From assembly GCF_000568255.1 (NCBI RefSeq), contig NZ_KK037166.1, positions 7,145,341 through 7,192,401 on the forward strand: a stretch of DNA of 47,061 nucleotides. The letters are read 5' to 3'. Below are positions 40,376 through 47,061 of the stretch, one piece after another. Every line of letters starts with the position of its first letter. Within the stretch, counting starts at the first letter, position 1. The position numbers and the translations under genes were made by a program. Source of the DNA: Kutzneria sp. 744 (GTDB taxonomy: Bacteria; Actinomycetota; Actinomycetes; Mycobacteriales; Pseudonocardiaceae). The notes below the pieces were generated by a model, which did not search any database, had not been told where the DNA came from, and saw only the letters and a list, made by a program, of their open reading frames with translations.

Positions 40376-42133
40376 TTACTTCTTGACGCCGAGGGCGAGG
40401 TAGTCGTACATCTGGTAGCCGTTGCTGACGAACACGTTGGTCAGGTGCGGCGGCCGGTAGAGCAGGCCCTTCGACCAGAGGCCGGGCAGCGTGTAGGCGT
40501 CGTCCATGACCTTCTTGTCCACGTCGACCCAGACCTTCTCGCGGGCCGAGGTGTCGGTCGTGGTCAGCGCCTTGTCGATCAGCGCGTCCACGGCGGGGTC
40601 CTTGACCGACAGGTTGGTGTTGCCGCCCGAGGCCCGGATGACCCGGCTGTCGACGATCTGGCTGAGGAAGCCGAAGCCGTCCGGCCAGTCGGCGCCCCAG
40701 CCGTTGATCATCAGACCGAGGTTGTTGCTCTTGGCGTAGTCCGGCTTGCCGGCGTACAGCTTGTAGTAGTCGCCGGTCGGGAACGGCTTGATGGTCAGCT
40801 TGATGCCGGCCTTGGACAGCGACTGCTGCAACGCCTCGGCCGCCGCCTTCTCCTTCGGGCGCTCGGCCCGGTAGGAGATGTTGGTCTCGAAGCCGTCGGC
40901 CTTGCCGCAGGCCTGCAGCTCCTGCTTGGCCTTGGCCGGGTCGCCGGCGTTGTTCGGCGTCTCGTAGGTGTTGAACGACTCGGCGCCCGGAATGATCGGG
41001 GGCATCATGTTGGTCGCGACCTGGCCGCCGGTCTGGCCGCCGTACGCGGCGAGGTAGCCGGTCTTGTCCGCGGCGTACTCGACCGCCTTGCGGCAGTGGA
41101 CGTTGTCCAGCGGGGCCACGTCACCGTTGATCGAGGTGTACCAGAGCCGAGCCACCGTCGGGTCGTCCGCGTTGGCCTTCTTGGCCTGGTCGCTCAGGAT
41201 CTTGCCCTGGGCCGCCGCCTGCACGCCGGAGCCCGCGATGTCGACGTCGAGGTCGCCCGAGAGCAGGCGGTTGTCGATGTCGTCGGCGTTGACGTTGAGC
41301 GACACGTCGTACTCGTCCGGCAGCGCCTTGCGCACCGGGTCCGTCTTCTGGTCCCACTGCGGGTTGCGGACCAGCGTGAAGTTCTTGCCGAGGTTGTTTT
41401 CCTTGAACATGTACGGGCCGGTGGAGACCACGTGCTCCTTGTACTTGGAGCCGGTGTCCTTGGCCTGCTCGACCGGGATGGTCGAGGGCAGCATCGCGAA
41501 GTAGTCGAAGCCGGAGAACGCCGTCTTCAGGTGGAACACGATGGTCGAGTCGTCCGGCGTCTCGATGGCCTTGAGGCCGAGCTTGTCCGGCGTCGGGTCG
41601 CTGTAGGGCGTCTTGTAGTCGCCCAGGTCCAGGTAGTCGTTGAAGTACGTCGGACCGTTGGGGAAGACGGTCTTGTCCAGCGAGCGCTCGACGGCGTACT
41701 TGACGTCCTTGGACGTGACGGTCTTGCCGTCCTCGAACTTGACGCCGCTGCGGAGCTTGTAGGTCCAGGTCTTGCTGTCATCGCTGGGCTTGCCGAGCGA
41801 CTCCGCCAGGTCCGGCACGAGCTTCGCGCCCTCGGCGCCCGGCGCCGACTGGAACGTCACCAGGGACCGGCCGTAGAGGCGGACGAAGTTCCAGGAGTAG
41901 GCGTAGTACGTGTCGCCCGGGTCCAGCGAGTCCCAGTCGCCGGAGTTCGCCATCTTGATGACGCCGCCCTTGGCGTCCGAGGGGTTGACCACCTTGTCGG
42001 CCCCGGCGTTGAACCCGGAGGCGCCGCCCGCGGTGTTGTTCGAACTCGAACCGCCACCGCCGCCACACGCGGTCAGGCCCACGGCGAGCGCGGAGGCGAC
42101 GGCAACCGCCGCCATGACCCGCTTTCTCTTCAT
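40376..42133 (-). CDS. Peptide-type ABC transporter substrate-binding lipoprotein (family 5)
   Basis: 585 residues from the ATG at 42133 (GAGAAGAGG upstream); the open frame runs 33 codons further without a signal. The lipoprotein signal MKRKRVMAAVAVASALAVGL ends in the lipobox LTAC, and a Gly/Ser/Asn linker follows. The family 5 binding fold is clear (DLAESLGKPSDDSKTWTYKL, FEDGKTVTSKDVKYAVERSL, and the C-terminal YTLPGLWSKGLLYRPPHL). It should capture peptides or a related solute outside the cell for the two permeases. The ligand cannot be told from the sequence. Confidence 0.92.
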   Translation of the reverse strand: MKRKRVMAAVAVASALAVGLTACGGGGGSSSNNTAGGASGFNAGADKVVNPSDAKGGVIKMANSGDWDSLDPGDTYYAYSWNFVRLYGRSLVTFQSAPGAEGAKLVPDLAESLGKPSDDSKTWTYKLRSGVKFEDGKTVTSKDVKYAVERSLDKTVFPNGPTYFNDYLDLGDYKTPYSDPTPDKLGLKAIETPDDSTIVFHLKTAFSGFDYFAMLPSTIPVEQAKDTGSKYKEHVVSTGPYMFKENNLGKNFTLVRNPQWDQKTDPVRKALPDEYDVSLNVNADDIDNRLLSGDLDVDIAGSGVQAAAQGKILSDQAKKANADDPTVARLWYTSINGDVAPLDNVHCRKAVEYAADKTGYLAAYGGQTGGQVATNMMPPIIPGAESFNTYETPNNAGDPAKAKQELQACGKADGFETNISYRAERPKEKAAAEALQQSLSKAGIKLTIKPFPTGDYYKLYAGKPDYAKSNNLGLMINGWGADWPDGFGFLSQIVDSRVIRASGGNTNLSVKDPAVDALIDKALTTTDTSAREKVWVDVDKKVMDDAYTLPGLWSKGLLYRPPHLTNVFVSNGYQMYDYLALGVKK

Positions 42134-42191
42134 GATCTGGTCAACCCCTCTTCTCGAACTGCTTCCAGACTGGTGGGAAGGCTGTGTCCCG

Positions 42192-43190
42192 CTAGCGGGC
42201 ACGTGGGTCGAGCGCGTCGCGCAGACCGTCACCGAACAGGTTGAACGCCAACACGGTGATGAAGATCGCGATACCCGGCACGAGCATGAACTCCGGGTCG
42301 ATCTGGTAGTACTGCGTGGCGTCGGACAGCATGCCGCCCCAGGTCGGGGTGGGCGGGCGAACGCCGACGCCGAGGTAGGACAGCGCCGACTCGAACAGCA
42401 CGTTGGTCGGGATCAACAGCGTGGAGTACACCAGGATCGGCGCGGCCAGGTTGGGCAGCAGCTCCCGGAACAGGATGTGCGGAGCCCGCGCGCCGAGGCT
42501 GCGCGCGGCGTCGACGAACTCACGCTCGCGCAGCGACAGCGTCTGGCCGCGGATGATCCGGCCGATGTACGACCAGTTGAAGAAGCCGATGATGAAGATC
42601 AGCAGGGCGATGCGCAGCGCGTCGCCGGACAGACCGAACGCGTTGTCCGGCACCACACCGGCCAGCGCCAGCGAGAACAGCAGCAGCGGGAACGCCAGGA
42701 AGACGTCCATCAGCCGGCTGATCAGCGTGTCGACCCAGCCGCCGAAGAAGCCGGCGATCACGCCGAGCACGGTGCCGATGACCACCGACACCACCGTGGA
42801 CAGGAAGGCGATCAGCAGCGACACCCAGGACCCGGCGAAGATGCGGGCCAGCAGGTCGCGGCCGTTGACCGGCTCGACGCCCAGCGGGTGGTCGACGCTC
42901 AGGCCGCCGAAGACGCCCTTGGGGATCTGCAGGTCGGGGTCGATCAGCGGCTGGTTGAACTGGGTGGTCGGGATGAGGCCGAAGACCCGGTCGAGGACGA
43001 ACGCCACCGCGGCCGCGACGACCAGGATCACGACGACCACACCGCCGGCCATCGCGACTCGGTCCCGCTTCAGTCGCAACCAGGCGATCTGCCGCAGCGA
43101 ACGGCCCTCGATCGCCTTGCCCATCCCGGCCAGCACGGCCTCAGGCTCAGCCTGGACCGCGTCGCCCGGAACTTCCATGGGCGCCGTCAT
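42192..43190 (-). CDS. Peptide-type ABC transporter permease (DppC-like)
   Basis: 332 residues, the first gene of the minus-strand importer operon. A cytoplasmic N-terminus with RQIAWLRLKRDRVAMAGG leads into six membrane helices. The DppC contact loop is LREREFVDAARSLGARAPHILFRELLPN and the family end is LFGDGLRDALDPRAR. The order permease C, binding protein, permease B, two ATPases is unusual, since the binding protein is more often first. A leader with two dyads lies upstream. Confidence 0.92.
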   Translation of the reverse strand: MTAPMEVPGDAVQAEPEAVLAGMGKAIEGRSLRQIAWLRLKRDRVAMAGGVVVVILVVAAAVAFVLDRVFGLIPTTQFNQPLIDPDLQIPKGVFGGLSVDHPLGVEPVNGRDLLARIFAGSWVSLLIAFLSTVVSVVIGTVLGVIAGFFGGWVDTLISRLMDVFLAFPLLLFSLALAGVVPDNAFGLSGDALRIALLIFIIGFFNWSYIGRIIRGQTLSLREREFVDAARSLGARAPHILFRELLPNLAAPILVYSTLLIPTNVLFESALSYLGVGVRPPTPTWGGMLSDATQYYQIDPEFMLVPGIAIFITVLAFNLFGDGLRDALDPRAR

Positions 43191-43236
43191 CGTCTCACCC
43201 CTGCCTTCGGCGGCACGTGCGTCAATTGCTCCCGTT

Positions 43237-43289
43237 GGGAACTCACCAGTTCCCCCGAGTTCAGCAGACTCTCTTACCTATGGCTGAAC
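43237..43289 (-). promoter_or_regulatory. Dyads upstream of the importer operon
   Basis: GGGAACT (43237-43243) pairs with AGTTCCC (43248-43254). GTTCAGC (43259-43265) and GCTGAAC (43283-43289) form a second dyad with 17 bases between. Both lie within 100 bases of the first start codon and could be an operator or leader hairpins. Confidence 0.4.
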
Positions 43290-43592
43290 GGCGCCAGATT
43301 CATCGCCCGTCCGTGGCGGGATTGTGATTGAAATGGCGGCCAGGAGGCCGCCGACGTAACCTGAATGGCCTAAGCAATGCTAGGCCATTTGGGTGGACAG
43401 GCTTTGGTGCTCGGTCCAACTTGTCGACAGAGGGTGACGACCGTCGCCGTGACGCCCCGAACGGCGCGCATTGCCCGGAACGAACTCCGGAATTCGCTCA
43501 CCAATGGTACTCGCGCGATTTCGCCGGAATGCGCTGCGCACGCGTCGGGTGACTGCCTGTGAATGCTTCCGGGCCTGTGGCAGCGTGGTGTC
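43290..43592. other. Gene-free stretch with inverted repeats
   Basis: No gene recognised. Two clear dyads: GGCGGCC/GGCCGCC at 43335-43352 and AATGGCCTA (43364-43372) with TAGGCCATT (43381-43389). They lie between the divergent importer operon and the crotonase gene and may be operators or short terminators. The short open frames here are not convincing. Confidence 0.4.
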
Positions 43593-44364
43593 ATGGCCTC
43601 CTACCAGCACATCCTGCTCGACCGTGCCGGGGCGACGGCACGGATCACCATGAACCGCCCGTCTCGGCGCAATTCGCTGTCCGAAGACCACCTCCGCGAG
43701 CTGCTGGACGCCGTCCGGTCGGTGGCCGCCTCCGACGCCACCGGCCTCGTGCTGGCCGCCGCCGGGCCCGTCTTCTCGGCCGGCCACGACTTCGGCGACG
43801 TCGCCTCCCGTGACCTCCTCGGCGTCCGCGATCTCCTGACGGTCTGCACCTCGCTGATGCAGGCCCTCCAGTCGGCTCCTCAGGTCGTGATCGCCCGTGT
43901 GCACGGCTTGGCGACCGCCGCCGGCTGCCAGCTCGTCGCTTCGTGCGACCTGGCCGTGGCGGCCTCTTCGGCGGCCTTCGCCCTGCCCGGCGGCCATGGC
44001 GGCTGGTTCTGCCACACGCCGTCGGTGCCCGTGGCTCGGGCCATCGGCCGCAAGCGGCTGATGGAGATGGCCCTCACCGGCGACCCCAGTCGACGCCGCC
44101 ACTGCGTTGGAGTGGGGTCTGGTCAACCGCGTCGTGCCGGACGACTCGCTCGATGCCGCGGTGGAGGAGCTGCTGGCCCGGGCGACGCGGGGGAGCCGGG
44201 CGTCGAAGGCCCTGGGCAAGCGGACCCTGTACGCCCAGCTGGACCGCCCCGAGGCCGACGCCTACGCCCTGGCCCTGGAGGTCATGGCCGCCGCCTCCCA
44301 GCTCGACGACGCCCGTGAAGGCATGGCCGCCTTCCTCGAAAAACGCCACCCCACCTGGTCCTGA
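43593..44364 (+). CDS. Enoyl-CoA hydratase/isomerase-family (crotonase fold) protein, frameshifted
   Basis: About 256 residues if one base is removed. The ATG at 43593 gives MASYQHILLDRAGATARITMNRP. The crotonase CoA site and oxyanion loops are seen in FSAGHDFGDV and GLATAAGCQLVASCDLAVAA. The two catalytic glutamates of classical hydratases are absent: GCEL is GCQL, and the QPE position reads LPG (FALPGGHGGWFCHTPSVPVARAIGRKRL). This matches the ECHDC3-like subgroup, so hydratase activity is doubtful. Around 44088 an extra base shifts the frame: LTGDP then VDAATALEWGLVNRVVP continues one frame over to the stop at 44364. Because both halves are well conserved, a sequence error is likely. Confidence 0.8.
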
Positions 44365-44366
44365 AC

Positions 44367-44482
44367 CCCCGCGAGTCACGCTCTCCGGCAGGGTGAAATA
44401 CGGCTTCGGGCAGAACTGAGCCTTGAGTCTCAATTCTGCCCGAAACCGTATTTCGGTGTGCCCCAGAGCGTGACTCGCGGGG
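44367..44482. repeat. Nested palindrome, family 2, copy 3
   Basis: Outer arms CCCCGCGAGTCACGCTCT (44367-44384) and AGAGCGTGACTCGCGGGG (44465-44482) match perfectly over 18 bp. Inner arms are GAAATACGG-TTCGGGCAGAA and TTCTGCCCGAA-CCGTATTTC with one bulge each side. The whole can form a long cruciform straight after the crotonase stop. Confidence 0.85.
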
Positions 44483-44522
44483 GTGGCTTGCGTTGTTCGT
44501 CGCATACTTGCATGAAACTATG

Positions 44523-44539
44523 GAAAGTTTGCGACTTTC
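44523..44539. promoter_or_regulatory. Possible operator upstream of the GH87 gene
   Basis: GAAAGT-TTGCG-ACTTTC is a perfect 6-bp dyad in an AT-rich stretch (44491-44590, about 43% G+C by hand count) about 85 bases before the GH87 start. LacI-family sugar regulators use sites of this size, but the assignment is only a suggestion. Confidence 0.35.
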
Positions 44540-44624
44540 TGATACAGATATTGCAGATTATCGTCTCGTCTTCTTATGGTGGCCGTCACACCAAGGCACC
44601 CTGCCCGCCGAAGTGGAGACGACG

Positions 44625-46931
44625 ATGTCTGAGCGATCCCTGCGTTCCTTATTCCTACGACTGGGCGCGGCCGGCCTGGGCGTCGCCACGCTCGTAGGCC
44701 TGGCCCTCGCGGCCCCGCACGCGGCGCCGTCGGCGTCGGCCGCGACCGGCGGCCGAGGGGCGAGCGTCCCGTTCACCGAGTACGAGGCCGAAGCGGCCGG
44801 CACCAACGGCACCGTGATCGGCCCCAACCGGGCCGCCGGCACGCTGGCCGGCGAGGCCTCGGGCCGCAAGGCGGTCACCCTGTCCGGCAACGGCCGGTAC
44901 GTCGAGTTCACCCTCACCGCGGCGGCCAACGCCGTGACCCTGCACTACTCCGTGCCCGACGCCGGCGGCGGCGCCGCGTACACGACGCCGATCGCGGTCT
45001 ACGTCAACGGGGCCAAGAACCGCGACCTGACGCTGACCAACAAGTACAGCTGGTACTACGGCGGCTACCCCTTCACCAACGACCCGGGCGCGGGCAACCA
45101 GCACCACCTGTACGACGACGTGCGGACCATGTTCGGCAGCACGCTGGCCGCCGGCACCAAGGTGAAGTTCCAGCTCGACGCCGCCTCGGTCGCGGTCACG
45201 CTGGACACCGCCGACTTCGAGAACGTCGCCGCGCCGATCGGCCAGCCGGCCAACTCCCTGTCGGTCACCTCCTACGGCGCCGACCCCAGCGGCGGGGCCG
45301 ACTCCGGCAGCGCCTTCGTCACCGCCATCGCCGCCGCGTCCTCGCAGGGCAAGGTCCTGTACGTGCCGCAGGGCACCTACACGGTCAACCAGCACCTGAC
45401 CGTCAACAACGTGACGATCCAGGGCGCGGGCCAGTGGTACACCGTGCTGCACGGCAACCGGGTCGGCGTGTTCGGCCTGGGCGAGCCCAACAGCTGCGGC
45501 CAGGGCGGCAACTCCGGCGTCAGCAGCAACGTCAAGCTCTACGACTTCGCGATCATGGGCGAGGTCACCGAGCGCAACGACTGCGACCAGGTCAACGCCA
45601 TCGGCGGCGCGCTCGGCGGCGGCTCCGTGGTCTCCGGCCTGTGGCTTCAGCACGTGAAGGTCGGGCTCTGGCTGGACGGCCCGTTCGACGGGCTGACCGT
45701 GTCCAACAACCGGATCCTCGACACCACCGCCGACGGCCTGAACCTGCACGACGGCATCAGCCACGTCACCGTCACCAACAACTTCCTGCGCAACCTCGGT
45801 GACGACGGGCTGGCCATGTGGTCGGAGATCAACGCCGACCACGACAACACCTTCTCCTTCAACACCGTCGAGCTGCCGATGCTGGCCAACAACATCGCCA
45901 TCTACGGCGGGCACGACAACAGCGTCACCGACAACGTGGTGACCGACACCCAGACCCAGGGCGGCGGCATCCACGTCGCCAACCGGTTCAACTCGGTGCA
46001 CGTCGCCGGCACGACCACCTTGGCCCGCAACACAACCCTGCGTGCCGGCGTGCTCGATCCCAACTGGCAGTTCGGGGTCGGCGCCATCTGGTTCGACGCG
46101 CAGCAGGGCGCCCTGGACGGGACGGTCAACGTCACCGACTCCAACCTGATCGACAGCTCGTACGAGGCGATCCAGACCGTCGAGGGCTCGACCGTCAGCA
46201 ACGTGCACTTCAGCAACATCACCATCGACGGCACCGGAACCTTTGTGCTGCAACTGCAAGCCGGCGGCTCCGCGAGCTTCGCCAACGTCACGGCCGCGCA
46301 CGTCGGAGCGTCCAACCCGATCTACAGCTGCCTGGGCGGCAGCTTCACCATCACCCAGGGCAGCGGCAATTCCGGTTGGTACACCGCCACTCCGTACTGC
46401 GGCCCGTGGCCGGCGCCGGTCTACACCTACCCCGGCGACGGCGGCCCGACCACGACGACCACCACAACCACCACCACGACAACAACGACGACCACGACCA
46501 CCACTCCGCCGAGCGGCAACCTGGCGCTGGGCAAGGCGATGTCGGCCAGCAGCTACACCCAGGTCTACGGCCCGGGCAACGCCAACGACAACAACACCGG
46601 CAGCTACTGGGAAAGCGCCAACAACGCCTTCCCGCAGTGGCTCCAGGTCGACCTCGGCTCCTCGACGTCGGTGCGCCGCATCGTGCTGACCCTGCCGCCC
46701 TCCACCGCGTGGGGCGCCCGCACGGAAACCTTGTCAGTGCAGGGTTCTGCCGACGGCGGCTCGTTCAGCACGGTCGTCGGCTCGGCCGGCTACCGGTTCG
46801 ACCCGGCCACCGGCAACTCCGTGACGATCACCGTGCCGGCGACGAGCCAGCGTTACCTGCGGCTCAACTTCACCGGCAACGACGGCTGGCCCGCCGGCCA
46901 GGTCTCGGAGTTCCAGGTCTACGGATCCTGA
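44625..46931 (+). CDS. Secreted GH87-type alpha-1,3-glucanase (mycodextranase family)
   Basis: 768 residues from the ATG at 44625 (GGAG upstream). A signal peptide (LFLRLGAAGLGVATLVGLALAAPHAAPSASA) is followed by a CBM6/35-like beta-sandwich (about 45-205, FTEYEAEAAGTNGTV). The catalytic right-handed beta-helix spans about 215-600 (VTSYGADPSGGADSGSAF, VLYVPQGTYTV). The acidic trio fits GH87: Asp370 in TADGLNLH and Asp393-Asp394 in GDDGLAMW, with the same 23/24 spacing as the catalytic aspartates described for Agl-type GH87 enzymes. A linker of 19 consecutive Thr leads to a C-terminal F5/8 type C (discoidin, CBM32-like) domain. It should cut alpha-1,3-glucan, e.g. of fungal walls. Confidence 0.82.
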   Translation: MSERSLRSLFLRLGAAGLGVATLVGLALAAPHAAPSASAATGGRGASVPFTEYEAEAAGTNGTVIGPNRAAGTLAGEASGRKAVTLSGNGRYVEFTLTAAANAVTLHYSVPDAGGGAAYTTPIAVYVNGAKNRDLTLTNKYSWYYGGYPFTNDPGAGNQHHLYDDVRTMFGSTLAAGTKVKFQLDAASVAVTLDTADFENVAAPIGQPANSLSVTSYGADPSGGADSGSAFVTAIAAASSQGKVLYVPQGTYTVNQHLTVNNVTIQGAGQWYTVLHGNRVGVFGLGEPNSCGQGGNSGVSSNVKLYDFAIMGEVTERNDCDQVNAIGGALGGGSVVSGLWLQHVKVGLWLDGPFDGLTVSNNRILDTTADGLNLHDGISHVTVTNNFLRNLGDDGLAMWSEINADHDNTFSFNTVELPMLANNIAIYGGHDNSVTDNVVTDTQTQGGGIHVANRFNSVHVAGTTTLARNTTLRAGVLDPNWQFGVGAIWFDAQQGALDGTVNVTDSNLIDSSYEAIQTVEGSTVSNVHFSNITIDGTGTFVLQLQAGGSASFANVTAAHVGASNPIYSCLGGSFTITQGSGNSGWYTATPYCGPWPAPVYTYPGDGGPTTTTTTTTTTTTTTTTTTTPPSGNLALGKAMSASSYTQVYGPGNANDNNTGSYWESANNAFPQWLQVDLGSSTSVRRIVLTLPPSTAWGARTETLSVQGSADGGSFSTVVGSAGYRFDPATGNSVTITVPATSQRYLRLNFTGNDGWPAGQVSEFQVYGS

Positions 46932-46940
46932 CGCGATGAC

Positions 46941-46974
46941 GGCCGGATCCCTTGTCACGGCAGGGGATCCGGCC
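46941..46974. terminator. Hairpin between GH87 gene and convergent gene
   Basis: GGCCGGATCCC (46941-46951) pairs perfectly with GGGATCCGGCC (46964-46974). It sits between converging genes and probably ends transcription from both sides. Confidence 0.7.
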
Positions 46975-47061
46975 TACGGCTCGGCCAGTGCGGCCAGGGC
47001 CGCGGCGATCACGGGCTGGCGCTCGGTGCCGGCCCGCACCACGACCTCGACCTTCCGGTGC
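46974..47061 (-). CDS. C-terminal end of a probable LysR-family regulator (truncated by window edge)
   Basis: Only the last 28 codons are inside the window: HRKVEVVVRAGTERQPVIAA then ALAALAEP and a TAG stop. The ending VVVRAGTERxP...AALAALA is common at the end of actinobacterial LysR-type regulators. The rest lies beyond 47061, so the call is tentative. Confidence 0.45.
   Translation of the reverse strand, partial: HRKVEVVVRAGTERQPVIAAALAALAEP

Noticed and set aside
44493-44624. N-terminal extension of the GH87 protein from an upstream ATG
   Set aside because: The extension comes from the AT-rich upstream stretch and would place 44 residues before a good signal peptide; the ATG at 44625 has its own ribosome site.

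Overview
The window is high-GC DNA (roughly 70% G+C by eye in the coding parts) with GTG/TTG starts and ATGA/GTGA overlaps. It comes from an actinomycete. The gene order argS-lysA-hom-thrC-thrB-rho-rpmE-prfA-prmC-tsaC/sua5-wecA-atp operon-DUF2550-adenosyltransferase-murA matches the conserved mycobacterial order from argS to murA. The extra features (DUF305/DUF3105 pair, MeaA, GH87 enzyme, palindromic intergenic repeats) suggest a soil Pseudonocardiaceae member; the family assignment is inference.

Layout. Positions 1-3024 hold a truncated ROK regulator, then a minus-strand pair of exported DUF305 and DUF3105 proteins. Positions 3210-9547 are a tightly coupled aspartate-family block: argS, lysA, hom, thrC, thrB. 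Positions 9610-18501 carry rho with its own promoter, a secreted CHAP protein, a small membrane protein, rpmE, an interrupted sensor kinase with its response regulator, prfA and prmC. Positions 18482-22118 hold two unrecognised membrane proteins, a threonylcarbamoyl-AMP synthase and WecA. Positions 22438-30576 are the complete F1Fo ATP synthase operon, followed by DUF2550. The operon has two AtpI-like genes and two b-type subunits. The second b-type subunit plus delta match, end to end, the single fused b-delta protein of mycobacteria. Positions 31162-35942 hold a PduO-type cobalamin adenosyltransferase, a fosfomycin-insensitive-type murA (Asp117), a secreted protein and an interrupted meaA (adenosylcobalamin-dependent ethylmalonyl-CoA mutase). 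Positions 36019-43190 hold an exported alpha/beta hydrolase and a five-gene minus-strand peptide/nickel-type ABC importer. Positions 43593-47061 hold a crotonase-fold protein with a frameshift, a secreted GH87-type alpha-1,3-glucanase with a discoidin domain, and the end of a probable LysR regulator.

Main anomaly. Three stretches (about 11985-12180, 15427-15712, 35149-35828) fall to about 48-51% G+C, code for nothing recognisable, and replace sequence that should be there: the G1 box region of a kinase, about 200 codons of meaA, and one arm of a palindromic repeat. Single-base frameshifts sit near them and also in rho, atpH and the crotonase gene. The simplest reading is draft-assembly error at hard GC-rich or hairpin sites, not a new element. 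One block carries a near match to the T3-promoter/cloning-vector junction, which supports this. I found no CRISPR array, defence system, biosynthetic cluster, prophage or transposase. Real items worth follow-up are the two interspersed palindrome families, the split b'/delta arrangement, the rho promoter palindrome and leader hairpin, and the coupled DUF305/DUF3105 pair.
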